In this document: piece after piece, positions 35,006 through 43,366 of the stretch
How the letters are laid out: every line of letters starts with the position of its first letter
Numbering within the stretch: the first letter of the stretch is position 1
NCBI GenBank assembly: GCA_036702975.1
Contig: DATNPX010000030.1
Location: 62,001 to 126,000, forward strand
Direction: 5' to 3'
Length of the DNA: 64,000 nucleotides
Source: DATNPX01 sp036702975
GTDB taxonomy: Bacteria; Cyanobacteriota; Vampirovibrionia; Obscuribacterales; Obscuribacteraceae
Notes under the pieces: model-generated
Databases searched by the model: none
What the model saw: the letters and a program-made list of their open reading frames with translations, nothing else
What the model was told of the DNA's origin: nothing
Program-made: the position numbers and the translations under genes

Positions 35006-37987
35006 TCAAGGCGCATTGAGAATTTCGCCAAGACTTCTATGCCACCAAGCAAGAAGTTCTTGGTCGCTTGCCGTTAAATCGTTCAAGGCAAGACACTCGG
35101 AAAGATTGCGCTCAACAAAATTTGAGCGCCCATGTAGACGGAGATTTTGGAAGCAGTTAAGAACCATGTTTGGTAGCCTGTTTCCCACGGGAGCAGATTT
35201 TTCTGAGCGCCAAAAACCTTTCGCGGGCAAAGTTGTTTTTGTGCTTTTGTCTCCCGGAGTTCTATCGCAGTCGCGCAGAATCCAGTGCAGCTCTTCATCC
35301 GTAAGCTGATATGCATCGGCAACAAGTGCATCAATGACAGCCCGTATTTTTAGCCTCTGGTACGCCGTTTGCGGAAAGTATAGTTTCACTGACGACGAAG
35401 ATGACTTGCTGTGCAAATTTGGAGCTGTGAGTTCAGACCACAGGCGTGCGAATCGAATATGATTCAGATTGAGTGCCGCTACGAGCAAGGCAATTTCATG
35501 ACTGTTCTCAAAGTTTCCGAAATATGGTAGTGGGCACTCTTGAAGCAGAAAATAGTTGACATTATTCCCCGTCATGCGCATGCGAAGGCAGTAGTCGAAG
35601 ACGAGACTGTTGAAGCAAGCAGTCAGCACTAGTGCTTTTTCAGTCTCCCCCGGAAGATAAAATACTGGAACCGAGTTTCCGCAGGGCGATAGGAATAGAG
35701 CGCTTGCAAGCATTGTGCGAACATTCGTAGGCGAACCGACTGCTAAGTATCCGATCTTCAGCGAGGAAGTCTCTTGTGACCAACTGCCACCGCCCGCCAC
35801 AAGATAGTGCGGTTGAATATTCCGGCTTGAACTAAGCAGAGCATTTGTAAAACGCTTGTCTGAATTATCCTCGTCTGCGAATGACCAGATTGCTTCTGAG
35901 TTCTTTTGCCAGACAGCTGTGCGTCCTGTGCCATGAATGTGAAGCTTTTCGCTGTGATCGAATTGCCCCAGCATTCGCCCCTCATATAGTGGAAGTCTGA
36001 CCTGACGAATTGCATCTGTTCTTATGCCGAACCGTCCGTCCGCACTTGGTACTAAATGCGGTATTGTGAGTTCTGCCATCGACGAACGACCGTTTTGCAA
36101 TTCGAGTGTTTGCCAGTCGCCCGAAAGCCAATTGCCGTAAATGTCGACTTTGTATCCATCAGCTCTGGCAGATTCGACTGTCTGAAAGAGCTTGGAATCG
36201 TTTGTCATATCAAATTCGCGCTTAAATCTAACAGACCAATTTTCATCAGTTCGCGAATTGACTGGGACTGCATCAGCGAGTACTGTGCCTGCTTCCTGAA
36301 TCCTTCGTAGAATCTGCAGATCTTTGGGATGTTCTACTTCAAAGATTGTCAACCACTTCGGGCTCAAAAGCTTGATGTCCTTGTAACTATAAGCAAAGGC
36401 ATTCTTTGGTGAAACTTCCACGGGAGCTTTTGAGTTCACGTTACCGAAGCTTGTCATAAACTGCCCAGTGGACCCACCTTTCTGCACAGATACCAGAGAA
36501 TATGTAAACGAACGATGGATTCTGAATGTTGCATCACTGTTGCTGAATGATTGTATTGTCGAGACGCGTCCCTCTTTCAGGAATCTGTCTCTAATTCCGA
36601 ACGCTCCTTTGTCAACGAGAATTCCTGACGGCACAATCATGGTCAAGTAGCCATCACTCTTGAGTAGGGAGAAACCGAGATCGAGAAACAGTTTGTATGC
36701 GTTCAGATCTGACTGTCCAAGGCTCTTAAAGAGAGTGCGCTGTCCTGCGGAATCTACTGTTTCCACTCCTCTTTCATCGCGCAAGAACTTGGACTTGAGC
36801 TTATAGGACTTGATTTCGTGTTCCCATGCCTGTTGCAATTCCTCGCGCTCTTTTAGTAGCTTGGAGGAATGAGCTGAGGCTTCTTGTTTGCCCAGCTTGC
36901 GGAAGTGAGGCGATGCGAAGGAGAAAAATTCCTGAGAGTTTGGCTTGGCTAATTCCCAAGGTGGGTTTGAAATGACTATGTCAAATCCGCTTGCAGCCGG
37001 GTTTTGGGATGTGTCGGCAATTGCGAAAATTTCCGGGTACTCATGAGTCCAGTAGAAGATCTTGCACTCGTTGTCGATGCTTTTGTCAGCTGCGTTCACC
37101 GTATCTTTCCGTTTTGACCATTGTGAGAGCAGCGCATCGGCACAGCGCAGATTCTTCCTGCACTCTGAAATCGTTATCGGAGCTTCGAGCGGGCTAAGAC
37201 GCTGTTTCGCCTGCGGGCTAGATTTCGGCAAACAGAATAACCATAGTGCAAGTTGGGTCGCTTCGAGCGCGGACTCATCGATATCGACTCCGTAGATATA
37301 AGCTACGAGGTCTTTGGGTTCAGGTTTCTCGGACCGCTCGGCAAACTCGGTCTTTGCAAAACACTCTTCTAAATATTCCAGAGCGCATATAAGGAAAATG
37401 CCCGCTCCCATCGCTGGATCTAGAATGCGAATCGGTTCTTCACGCCAGCGTCGCAATCGGTTGGAGTCAGAGCAAAGCTTATCTAACGCCAGTCGCGTTG
37501 TTCGCCTTGCCAGAGACAGAGGCGTATAAAATTGCCCGCCCCGTTTTTTTAAATTGGCTAGACCTTCGAGATTTATCGCGGGCTGCTCACGTTGAATTCG
37601 ATATTCAAGACTTCTCTCATATATTTCCATGAGGGCGATGGCGGGGTGCCCATTGTGTCGTTCGTAAGTTTCAGCCGTTACCTCAACTATGGCATGCCAG
37701 AAAGACTCAATTTGATCGGGTGTTTTTATGACGGTACTAAATTCGGTGCCGGCAAAAATAAAATCGATATTCCCAGGAGCGAGCAAGTCGAGCCCGGCAA
37801 GTTTTGCCGTGGCGCAGCGTACAAGCAAGCTTCGTGAAAGATGCAGCAACTTGTTGTCTGATAACGCTTGTTGAAAGAGTGCATCAACCAGTTTCACCGC
37901 TGCGGTTAGCACATGCTGCAAATTTGATGTTTTCGATTGCACTTCAGTCGGCATGACGAGACCCCGAGCTCGAGGAACCGCGGGCAT
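35006..37987 (-). CDS. Large Eco57I-type DNA N6-adenine methyltransferase (type IIG/BREX-like layout)
   Basis: A 993-residue class I SAM-dependent methyltransferase. Residues 1 to about 150 are helical without a recognisable nuclease motif. GGQFYTPLSLARRTT introduces the catalytic part, motif I is RILDPAMGAGIFLI (about 187), YGVDIDESALEATQLALW follows, and motif IV is DIVISNPPWELA (about 340), the NPPW form of adenine methylases. The C-terminal half, about 550-990, is the likely target-recognition region (NYFLLQECPLPYF). A second ATG 11 codons in (37954) is an alternative start. No restriction, helicase or BREX gene lies beside it, so it may be an orphan methylase or a type IIG enzyme that has lost its nuclease. 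Confidence 0.85.
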   Translation of the reverse strand: MPAVPRARGLVMPTEVQSKTSNLQHVLTAAVKLVDALFQQALSDNKLLHLSRSLLVRCATAKLAGLDLLAPGNIDFIFAGTEFSTVIKTPDQIESFWHAIVEVTAETYERHNGHPAIALMEIYERSLEYRIQREQPAINLEGLANLKKRGGQFYTPLSLARRTTRLALDKLCSDSNRLRRWREEPIRILDPAMGAGIFLICALEYLEECFAKTEFAERSEKPEPKDLVAYIYGVDIDESALEATQLALWLFCLPKSSPQAKQRLSPLEAPITISECRKNLRCADALLSQWSKRKDTVNAADKSIDNECKIFYWTHEYPEIFAIADTSQNPAASGFDIVISNPPWELAKPNSQEFFSFASPHFRKLGKQEASAHSSKLLKEREELQQAWEHEIKSYKLKSKFLRDERGVETVDSAGQRTLFKSLGQSDLNAYKLFLDLGFSLLKSDGYLTMIVPSGILVDKGAFGIRDRFLKEGRVSTIQSFSNSDATFRIHRSFTYSLVSVQKGGSTGQFMTSFGNVNSKAPVEVSPKNAFAYSYKDIKLLSPKWLTIFEVEHPKDLQILRRIQEAGTVLADAVPVNSRTDENWSVRFKREFDMTNDSKLFQTVESARADGYKVDIYGNWLSGDWQTLELQNGRSSMAELTIPHLVPSADGRFGIRTDAIRQVRLPLYEGRMLGQFDHSEKLHIHGTGRTAVWQKNSEAIWSFADEDNSDKRFTNALLSSSRNIQPHYLVAGGGSWSQETSSLKIGYLAVGSPTNVRTMLASALFLSPCGNSVPVFYLPGETEKALVLTACFNSLVFDYCLRMRMTGNNVNYFLLQECPLPYFGNFENSHEIALLVAALNLNHIRFARLWSELTAPNLHSKSSSSSVKLYFPQTAYQRLKIRAVIDALVADAYQLTDEELHWILRDCDRTPGDKSTKTTLPAKGFWRSEKSAPVGNRLPNMVLNCFQNLRLHGRSNFVERNLSECLALNDLTASDQELLAWWHRSLGEILNAP

Positions 37988-38052
37988 GACCTACAAGCTT
38001 ACCTGGAAGCGACCAAAACGGGGAGCGCTGCCAATTTATTGCGAAATGAAAT

Positions 38053-38068
38053 CTAAACGTCAGTTTAG
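38053..38068 (-). terminator. Hairpin overlapping the stop of the GGDEF-EAL gene
   Basis: CTAAAC-GTCA-GTTTAG is a 6-bp hairpin. On the minus strand it overlaps the stop codon and is followed by ATTTCATTTC, a moderate T-rich tract. Weak terminator candidate. Confidence 0.4.
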
Positions 38069-39753
38069 TTAGGCTTGCCCCAGAGCCAGCCTTGACCGTA
38101 TAGAACACCGGCTTCCAGAAGAACTTCGAGCTCATCGCGTTCTTCGATGCCTTCTGCCACCAGCTCAGAACCGAGCGCATGCACGACTTTAACCAATCGT
38201 TTGAGCAAGCGGGCCTTAGCCGGTTCGGCAGCAATACCGGTGACATATTTGCGGTCGATCTTAACTATATCTGGTTCGAGGATGATCAAGCTTTCGAGAG
38301 AGCTTCTGCCAAATCCGACATCGTCGATGGCAACTTGGATTCCACGCTCCTTCAGTGCAAGGACATGATCGCGCAAATAGGCAGGATCGCCTATGAATTG
38401 CTGTTCACTTATCTCGATGCAGAAGCTACCCTTGGTGCCATTCTCCGGGAAGAGAGTCATCAGGCGGTCGATCGGGGTGTCGATGATCGTCGATGGGAAG
38501 AGATTTACGTGGAAGCGGCAACTCTGATCGTAGCGAGGCAGGACCGTCGCGTTCAAACAAGTTTTTAAACAGCGCAAATCAACAATAGTAAGGAGGTTGT
38601 ATTCGACGCTGACACGGAAGAGATCGTCAGGCATCTCGAAAGCACCTGCTGGACCGCGACTTAGGATTTCATATGCGACGACCGATTCGTCGTCGAGCTT
38701 GAAGATCGGCATGGATACAGCACGGAAGCAATCGCCCTTGCGGAGCTTCTCAGTCAATTCAGCCAGGGCTTCTTTATCCGGACTGTCGATACGGGCTTTT
38801 TCAGATGACGAAACTCTGTTCTTGCCAAGCAGTTTGCTTTCACGTACTGCTAGGCGGCAAAGTGATAGGACTTCTTCAATCGAGCAAAATTCATAAGGGA
38901 GTGCCATGACTCCCAGGCTGCCTGTGACTCTTATGGTTTCTGCGGCTAATCGCAAAGGACTTTCCGCCACTGCCAGTCTGACTTTCTCAGCGACGAGCAT
39001 GCCTTCGGCTAAGCGAGTGTCTGGTAACAAGATCAAAAATTCATCGCCGCCAATGCGCGCGATATGGTCGGTCGGTCTAAGCGTCTCCCGCAAGCGAACT
39101 GAAATCTCTTTCAGCACGACATCGCCAACTGCGTGACCGAGGCTGGCGTTGATGCGATCGAAATCGTCGCAGTCAAGAAGAAGTGCGACAACATTCCAGC
39201 CCTGCCGCTGAGCTCGATTGAACTCGCTGGATAGTGCTCTTTCCAAACCGATTCTATTAAGAACTTCAGTCAATGCGTCGACATTTGCCAAAGTCTCGAG
39301 GCGGCTGGTTGCCTGATCGAGGCGTGTAGTGGCTTCCTTCAGCGCTTCTTCCGCGCGGCCTAATTCCACCGCGTGACGCATGCTCTGAATGAGAGTGCGT
39401 GCATCTAGCCCGCTCTTCTTTAGATAATCTTGGGCGCCATTCTTGATCGCTTCTAGCGCTGCATGATCTTCGTTGCTGCTTCCGATAACTAATACAGGCA
39501 CTCTACCTGCTTGCTCTTTCACCCGCAGGAAGGCATCCATTCCCTGGTCGCTGGGGACGTCCATGACCACGAGGTCAACGCCTCCTTGAGTGAGACGCTT
39601 GAGCCCGTTGGCCAGCTGGTTGGTTCGCTCCATCGCAAAGCCTGCATCTGCCACTTCGCTAATCACGTCTTGCAGAGCGGTTTTTCCGTTTCCGTTGTCT
39701 TCGATGAGCAAGACCCTTGTCTTGGCTTGGTCCATCATAATGCTACCGACCAT
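38065..39753 (-). CDS. REC-GGDEF-EAL cyclic-di-GMP enzyme
   Basis: About 562 residues. REC domain (RVLLIEDN, acceptor in LVVMDVPSDQG, Lys in YLKKS), a short coiled coil, GGDEF domain (LTEVLNRIGLERAL, RIGGDEFLILL intact) and EAL domain. EAL residues are conserved: Glu in AYEILSRGP, Asn in HVNLFPS, Glu in IEISEQ, IDDVGFG, DIVKIDR, VAEGIE and GQGWLWGKP. Both synthesis and hydrolysis of c-di-GMP are therefore possible under phosphorylation control. The ATG at 39753 is preferred; a TTG at 39813 lacks a ribosome site. It is the only protein in the window with an intact GGDEF. Confidence 0.93.
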   Translation of the reverse strand: MVGSIMMDQAKTRVLLIEDNGNGKTALQDVISEVADAGFAMERTNQLANGLKRLTQGGVDLVVMDVPSDQGMDAFLRVKEQAGRVPVLVIGSSNEDHAALEAIKNGAQDYLKKSGLDARTLIQSMRHAVELGRAEEALKEATTRLDQATSRLETLANVDALTEVLNRIGLERALSSEFNRAQRQGWNVVALLLDCDDFDRINASLGHAVGDVVLKEISVRLRETLRPTDHIARIGGDEFLILLPDTRLAEGMLVAEKVRLAVAESPLRLAAETIRVTGSLGVMALPYEFCSIEEVLSLCRLAVRESKLLGKNRVSSSEKARIDSPDKEALAELTEKLRKGDCFRAVSMPIFKLDDESVVAYEILSRGPAGAFEMPDDLFRVSVEYNLLTIVDLRCLKTCLNATVLPRYDQSCRFHVNLFPSTIIDTPIDRLMTLFPENGTKGSFCIEISEQQFIGDPAYLRDHVLALKERGIQVAIDDVGFGRSSLESLIILEPDIVKIDRKYVTGIAAEPAKARLLKRLVKVVHALGSELVAEGIEERDELEVLLEAGVLYGQGWLWGKPN

Positions 39754-40058
39754 GTTTTTCTGGATTCCTTGTGCAACTAAACCCTGAAGGGAGACCGAGT
39801 CCGGTAGACCCAAGAAGAGAGAGGCTTCAAAGCCCCGAGTGCTTAAGTCCTTATCGTCTTTCGACGTAGGCTTACTTGATACTTATGCCCAACAATTAGG
39901 CAAACCCTTCCCGTCTGTGTGTCGAATACTATTCGAATTCTCACTTTATTGTTCCCACTATTTCGCTCTGTTATCTGTTAGAAACGCTGGTTTTAGTTAC
40001 TATAGTCAGTCGACGGAGTGACCATTTACTAGTGTGAGAAGCCAGGGGGGCGGAATTT

Positions 40059-41117
40059 TTGCAAGAGGCCAAAGATAAAAGCAGCCTGACATCCAAAATT
40101 GCCAAGCAGGTTTTGGCGATCGGTTTTGGTGTTCTTTTTCTCTGGTTGGCTTTTAGAAACGCCAACGTTGGCAAGATTTGGAGTTATGCAAGTGGCGTAG
40201 ATCCCTGCTATCTACTGCTTTTAGCTCTTAGCTGCGTTTTCAGTCACGTGGTTCGCGCTTACCGTTGGACCATCTTTTTGCAGCCTCTAACCTCTAGAAA
40301 AGTCGGACTTTTTAATACGTTTGCCGCGATCATGCTCGGTTATGCCGTTAATCTCGTCATTCCTCGCGGCGGGGAGTTGGTGCGAATCGTCTCTATTAGC
40401 AAGTCTGAAGGGTTGCCATGGGCCGGGGTTTTGCCCACTATGTTGATAGATAGACTCTTGGATATCGCGGTTCTATGTCTGATGTTTGCTGTGACCATTC
40501 CAGTTTTGCCGGCCGAGCTCCTAACCAAAATGCCGCTTTTGAAAACAGGCGGAATTCTCATGGCTGCAGGAAGTGTTTTTCTGTTAGTCGTTTTACCGAA
40601 GATTTCGCATTTAATCCGTTTTGTGATCTCAATTGATTTTGTCAAGAAATTGTTGCCGGAGAAGTTATTTGCCATCGCAGAGAAGCTTGCCGAGCAATTT
40701 CAAGAGGGCACCAAGTCACTCTCTAACCTGTCAACTTATCCAGCTGTATTGGTTTCCACGTTTGTAATGTGGGGGTTCTACTTCTTGAACCAGTACATTT
40801 TGCTTATGGGATTCCATCTAATACCTAAACTCTCTTTCGTACAACAATGGATCATATACACCGTCGGTAGTGTCGGAGTTCTTATCCCGTCTCCTGGGTC
40901 GATCGGCAGTTTCCACTTTTTTGTCAGCCAAGCCATGATCCTGGCTGCCGGTGTCGATGAATCGCTAGCCTTGGCCGTGGCTACGGTTATGCACCTGATC
41001 TCTTTCATCATAGTCGCCTGCGTTTGCGCTCTGATTTGTGGAATGATTCAGGCTTCCAGACCGGCGTTACCGCCAGCTCCTCCGCCTACGCCTTCCGTGC
41101 CGAATGGGTCAACATAA
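40059..41117 (+). CDS. LPG-synthase-type (UPF0104) integral membrane protein
   Basis: A 352-residue membrane protein with about eight hydrophobic segments, beginning QVLAIGFGVLFLWLAFRNAN. HVVRAYRWTIFLQP, NLVIPRGGELVRIVSIS and GVLPTMLIDRLLDI are the hallmarks of the flippase-like domain found in lysylphosphatidylglycerol synthases and related proteins (Pfam LPG_synthase_TM). SPGSIGSFHFF is also typical. The aminoacyl-transferase half of MprF is missing, so lipid translocation or a glycolipid role is more likely. TTG start with AGGGGGG eight bases upstream. The tail is Pro-rich. The patatin-like gene follows after 47 bases. Confidence 0.88.
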   Translation: MQEAKDKSSLTSKIAKQVLAIGFGVLFLWLAFRNANVGKIWSYASGVDPCYLLLLALSCVFSHVVRAYRWTIFLQPLTSRKVGLFNTFAAIMLGYAVNLVIPRGGELVRIVSISKSEGLPWAGVLPTMLIDRLLDIAVLCLMFAVTIPVLPAELLTKMPLLKTGGILMAAGSVFLLVVLPKISHLIRFVISIDFVKKLLPEKLFAIAEKLAEQFQEGTKSLSNLSTYPAVLVSTFVMWGFYFLNQYILLMGFHLIPKLSFVQQWIIYTVGSVGVLIPSPGSIGSFHFFVSQAMILAAGVDESLALAVATVMHLISFIIVACVCALICGMIQASRPALPPAPPPTPSVPNGST

Positions 41118-41164
41118 GCTACAGTTATCAATAGGGTGCCCTCGAATTAGCTTATTGATAGTTT

Positions 41165-42109
41165 GTGAAATTACCAACGGACGAGCCTCAATCGGATGTC
41201 TTTGCTCAGGTCGCTCTTGATGAGCGTTCCCCAGAGCGACCTCGCCGTGCGCTTGTTCTTTCCGGCGGCGGTGCCCGTGGGGCCTATGAGATCGGCGTGG
41301 TCAAGGCTATTCTCGAAAGAGGTGTGCACTTCGATTTAGCCTTCGGCACGAGCATTGGTGGTATCAATGCAGCATTTATTGCGCAAGGAAGTTTCGCACG
41401 CCTGGAGGATTTATGGTCGTCGATGAAAGCGACCGATGTTTTCCGAATGCCGACTTTCAGTCAACTGCGTCATATGGTCATCGGGCATCGCTGGGGGCTT
41501 CTAGACACTTCGCCTCTTGAGCAACTGCTTTTTCGAGAGCTCAAGCTGGACAGATTTCTGGCCAGCGCTATGAAGGTAGGTTTTCTTACCACCGACTTGT
41601 GTACTCTGGAAACGAAAATTACCACTACCGACGAGATTGACTCTTTGCCTCATCTAGTAGACGTTCTCATGGCTGCGTCTGCCGTGCCGATTTTATTTCC
41701 GGCAAGAGATTTAAACGGCGAAGGAATGTGGATTGATTCGGGCCTCGTGCGTAACACTCCGATCGAGACAGCCATTAACATGGGAGCCCAGGAGATTTAC
41801 ACCGTCCTCGTACAAGCCGAGAATGACGGCTCTTGTCCCACCAATTTGATGCAAGTATTGACTCGGTGCGCCGACATTCTTTTGTATGCATCTGCGCGGG
41901 ACGGTATCAGAATAGTAAATGAATACAATAAAGCGCTGATTAATCATCCCTCGCTTAATCTGGAGAATCAGCGCTTGGGTCTGAAGGTCTTTCAGCCTCG
42001 CGATCAAGTCGCGCAGCATTTATTGGACATTAGCCCGCAAGGTTCTCGCGCATTGATCAGACAAGGTTACGAAGATGCACAGAAACAGCTGGATGCAGAG
42101 TCAACTTAA
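41165..42109 (+). CDS. Patatin-like phospholipase
   Basis: A 314-residue lipid acyl hydrolase. The oxyanion loop ALVLSGGGARGAYEIG, nucleophile elbow AFGTSIGGINAAF (Ser) and the catalytic Asp in MWIDSGLVRNTP form the Ser-Asp dyad; the usual DGG is DSG here. No signal peptide, so it acts in the cytosol or at the membrane. GTG start 48 bases after the membrane protein suggests one transcript with a shared lipid theme. Its end overlaps the convergent mutM by four bases. Confidence 0.92.
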   Translation: MKLPTDEPQSDVFAQVALDERSPERPRRALVLSGGGARGAYEIGVVKAILERGVHFDLAFGTSIGGINAAFIAQGSFARLEDLWSSMKATDVFRMPTFSQLRHMVIGHRWGLLDTSPLEQLLFRELKLDRFLASAMKVGFLTTDLCTLETKITTTDEIDSLPHLVDVLMAASAVPILFPARDLNGEGMWIDSGLVRNTPIETAINMGAQEIYTVLVQAENDGSCPTNLMQVLTRCADILLYASARDGIRIVNEYNKALINHPSLNLENQRLGLKVFQPRDQVAQHLLDISPQGSRALIRQGYEDAQKQLDAEST

Positions 42110-43128
42110 GCGCTTTGATTTCGCTTTGGTGTGGAATTTGGTTTGGGCTTCGCCTTTGGTTTGAGCTTCGCCTTTGGTTTGGGCTTTGCCTTCGGAGTCT
42201 GTTTGACAGCGGCTTTCGCGACCTTTTGGGCCGCTGTGCGAGTCGGTTTTTGCTTTGCTTGAGAGTCTGTTTGAGTGGCCGTCTTGGATTTTGCACCCAT
42301 TCGAGTTTGACAGGTGGGACAGTAGTGTGATGAGCGTCCGCCTATCTTTATCCGTTCGATTTTCTTGCCGCAGGTGCGGCAGTCTTCGCCAGTGCGCCCA
42401 TAGACCCATGCTTGATGTTGATAGTTTCCGTTCATTCCTTCGACAGTTTTATAGTCGCTCAATGTGCTGCCACCTAATGTGATGGCATTGTCCAGCACTT
42501 GCACGATGGTGTCAGCTAATCGTGTTAGATGTACAGGCTTCAAAGCGCCGGCAGCGCTAGCAGGATGGATGCCTGCACGAAAAAGAGATTCATCAGCGTA
42601 AATATTGCCGACACCAGCGACAAGTGTCTGATCAAGGAGTGCGCTCTTTACGCTCTGTTTTCGATTTTTGAAAGCGCTTTCGAGCTGTGTTGCGGTAAGT
42701 TGCGGCAGCGGTTCAACGCCAAGTTTTTGCAGGGCTGGCACTATCTTTTCGAACTGTGCTCCACTGGGTACGTACCAGAGCCGCCCGAATACTCTCATGT
42801 CTTCAAAGTGCAGCTCTCGACCGCTTTTCAGTGTCATGTGCACGCGCAAGAATTTGCCGTGCGCAGTATTGGCCGGAACGACCAGGAACCGTCCGGACAT
42901 GCGGAGATGGCAGACTAACCCGGCTTGATTGTCGAGGTCGATCAAAATATATTTGCCTCTCCTCCTCACATCGACAAAGTGATGTCCAAGTAGGAGTTTT
43001 GCGAACTCTTTCGGCACTGGGGAGGCGATTGAGTCCTTTCTCAAAACATTTACTTGTGCGATTGAGTCGCCCAATAACGCTTTTTTAAGACCACGGCAGA
43101 CTGTTTCGACTTCTGGAAGTTCAGGCAT
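42106..43128 (-). CDS. mutM: Formamidopyrimidine-DNA glycosylase (MutM/Fpg) with Lys/Pro tail
   Basis: Removes oxidised purines (8-oxoG, FapyG) and nicks the abasic site. MPELPEVETVCRGL gives the catalytic Pro2 and Glu3; Lys of the GKY loop (RRRGKYILIDL) and the helix-two-turn-helix region LVAGVGNIYADESLF are present. A C4 zinc finger CRTCGKKIERIKIGGRSSHYC ends the normal enzyme near residue 280. About 60 further residues are unusual: a Lys/Ala/Pro-rich tail with repeated KPKPKA units, likely to bind DNA non-specifically. Confidence 0.95.
   Translation of the reverse strand: MPELPEVETVCRGLKKALLGDSIAQVNVLRKDSIASPVPKEFAKLLLGHHFVDVRRRGKYILIDLDNQAGLVCHLRMSGRFLVVPANTAHGKFLRVHMTLKSGRELHFEDMRVFGRLWYVPSGAQFEKIVPALQKLGVEPLPQLTATQLESAFKNRKQSVKSALLDQTLVAGVGNIYADESLFRAGIHPASAAGALKPVHLTRLADTIVQVLDNAITLGGSTLSDYKTVEGMNGNYQHQAWVYGRTGEDCRTCGKKIERIKIGGRSSHYCPTCQTRMGAKSKTATQTDSQAKQKPTRTAAQKVAKAAVKQTPKAKPKPKAKLKPKAKPKPNSTPKRNQSA
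42144..42194 (-). repeat. 18-bp tandem repeat coding for the MutM tail
   Basis: Two almost identical 18-base units (differing at one base) and a decayed third copy encode KPKPKA-type hexapeptides on the minus strand. Confidence 0.7.
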
Positions 43129-43366
43129 TTGAGTTTTTTGTCGCTTGGAAGATGACTATAGAATATCCAAAAGTGGTTGCAATCGCCACGGGTGGTAACT
43201 AGTAATCAGCTGGTTGTCGCACATTTTTGGGGCTTGCTACAGTTTCGATAGCAAACCGAGAAATTTCTCACATCTGAGTCTCAGCAGCGATTAAAATAAC
43301 TAAGGTAAATGGATAGATTGTGCAGGTAACGCCCGCGGGCGTAAATCAGATTTAAGGGTAGGACCG

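Noticed and set aside
34577..35006. tRNA or tmRNA in the hairpin cluster
   Set aside because: No cloverleaf, T-loop or CCA end can be fitted to the hairpins.
35006..37987. Full BREX, DISARM or type I restriction system around the methyltransferase
   Set aside because: No helicase, specificity, nuclease, PglZ or BrxC-like gene lies within reach on either side.
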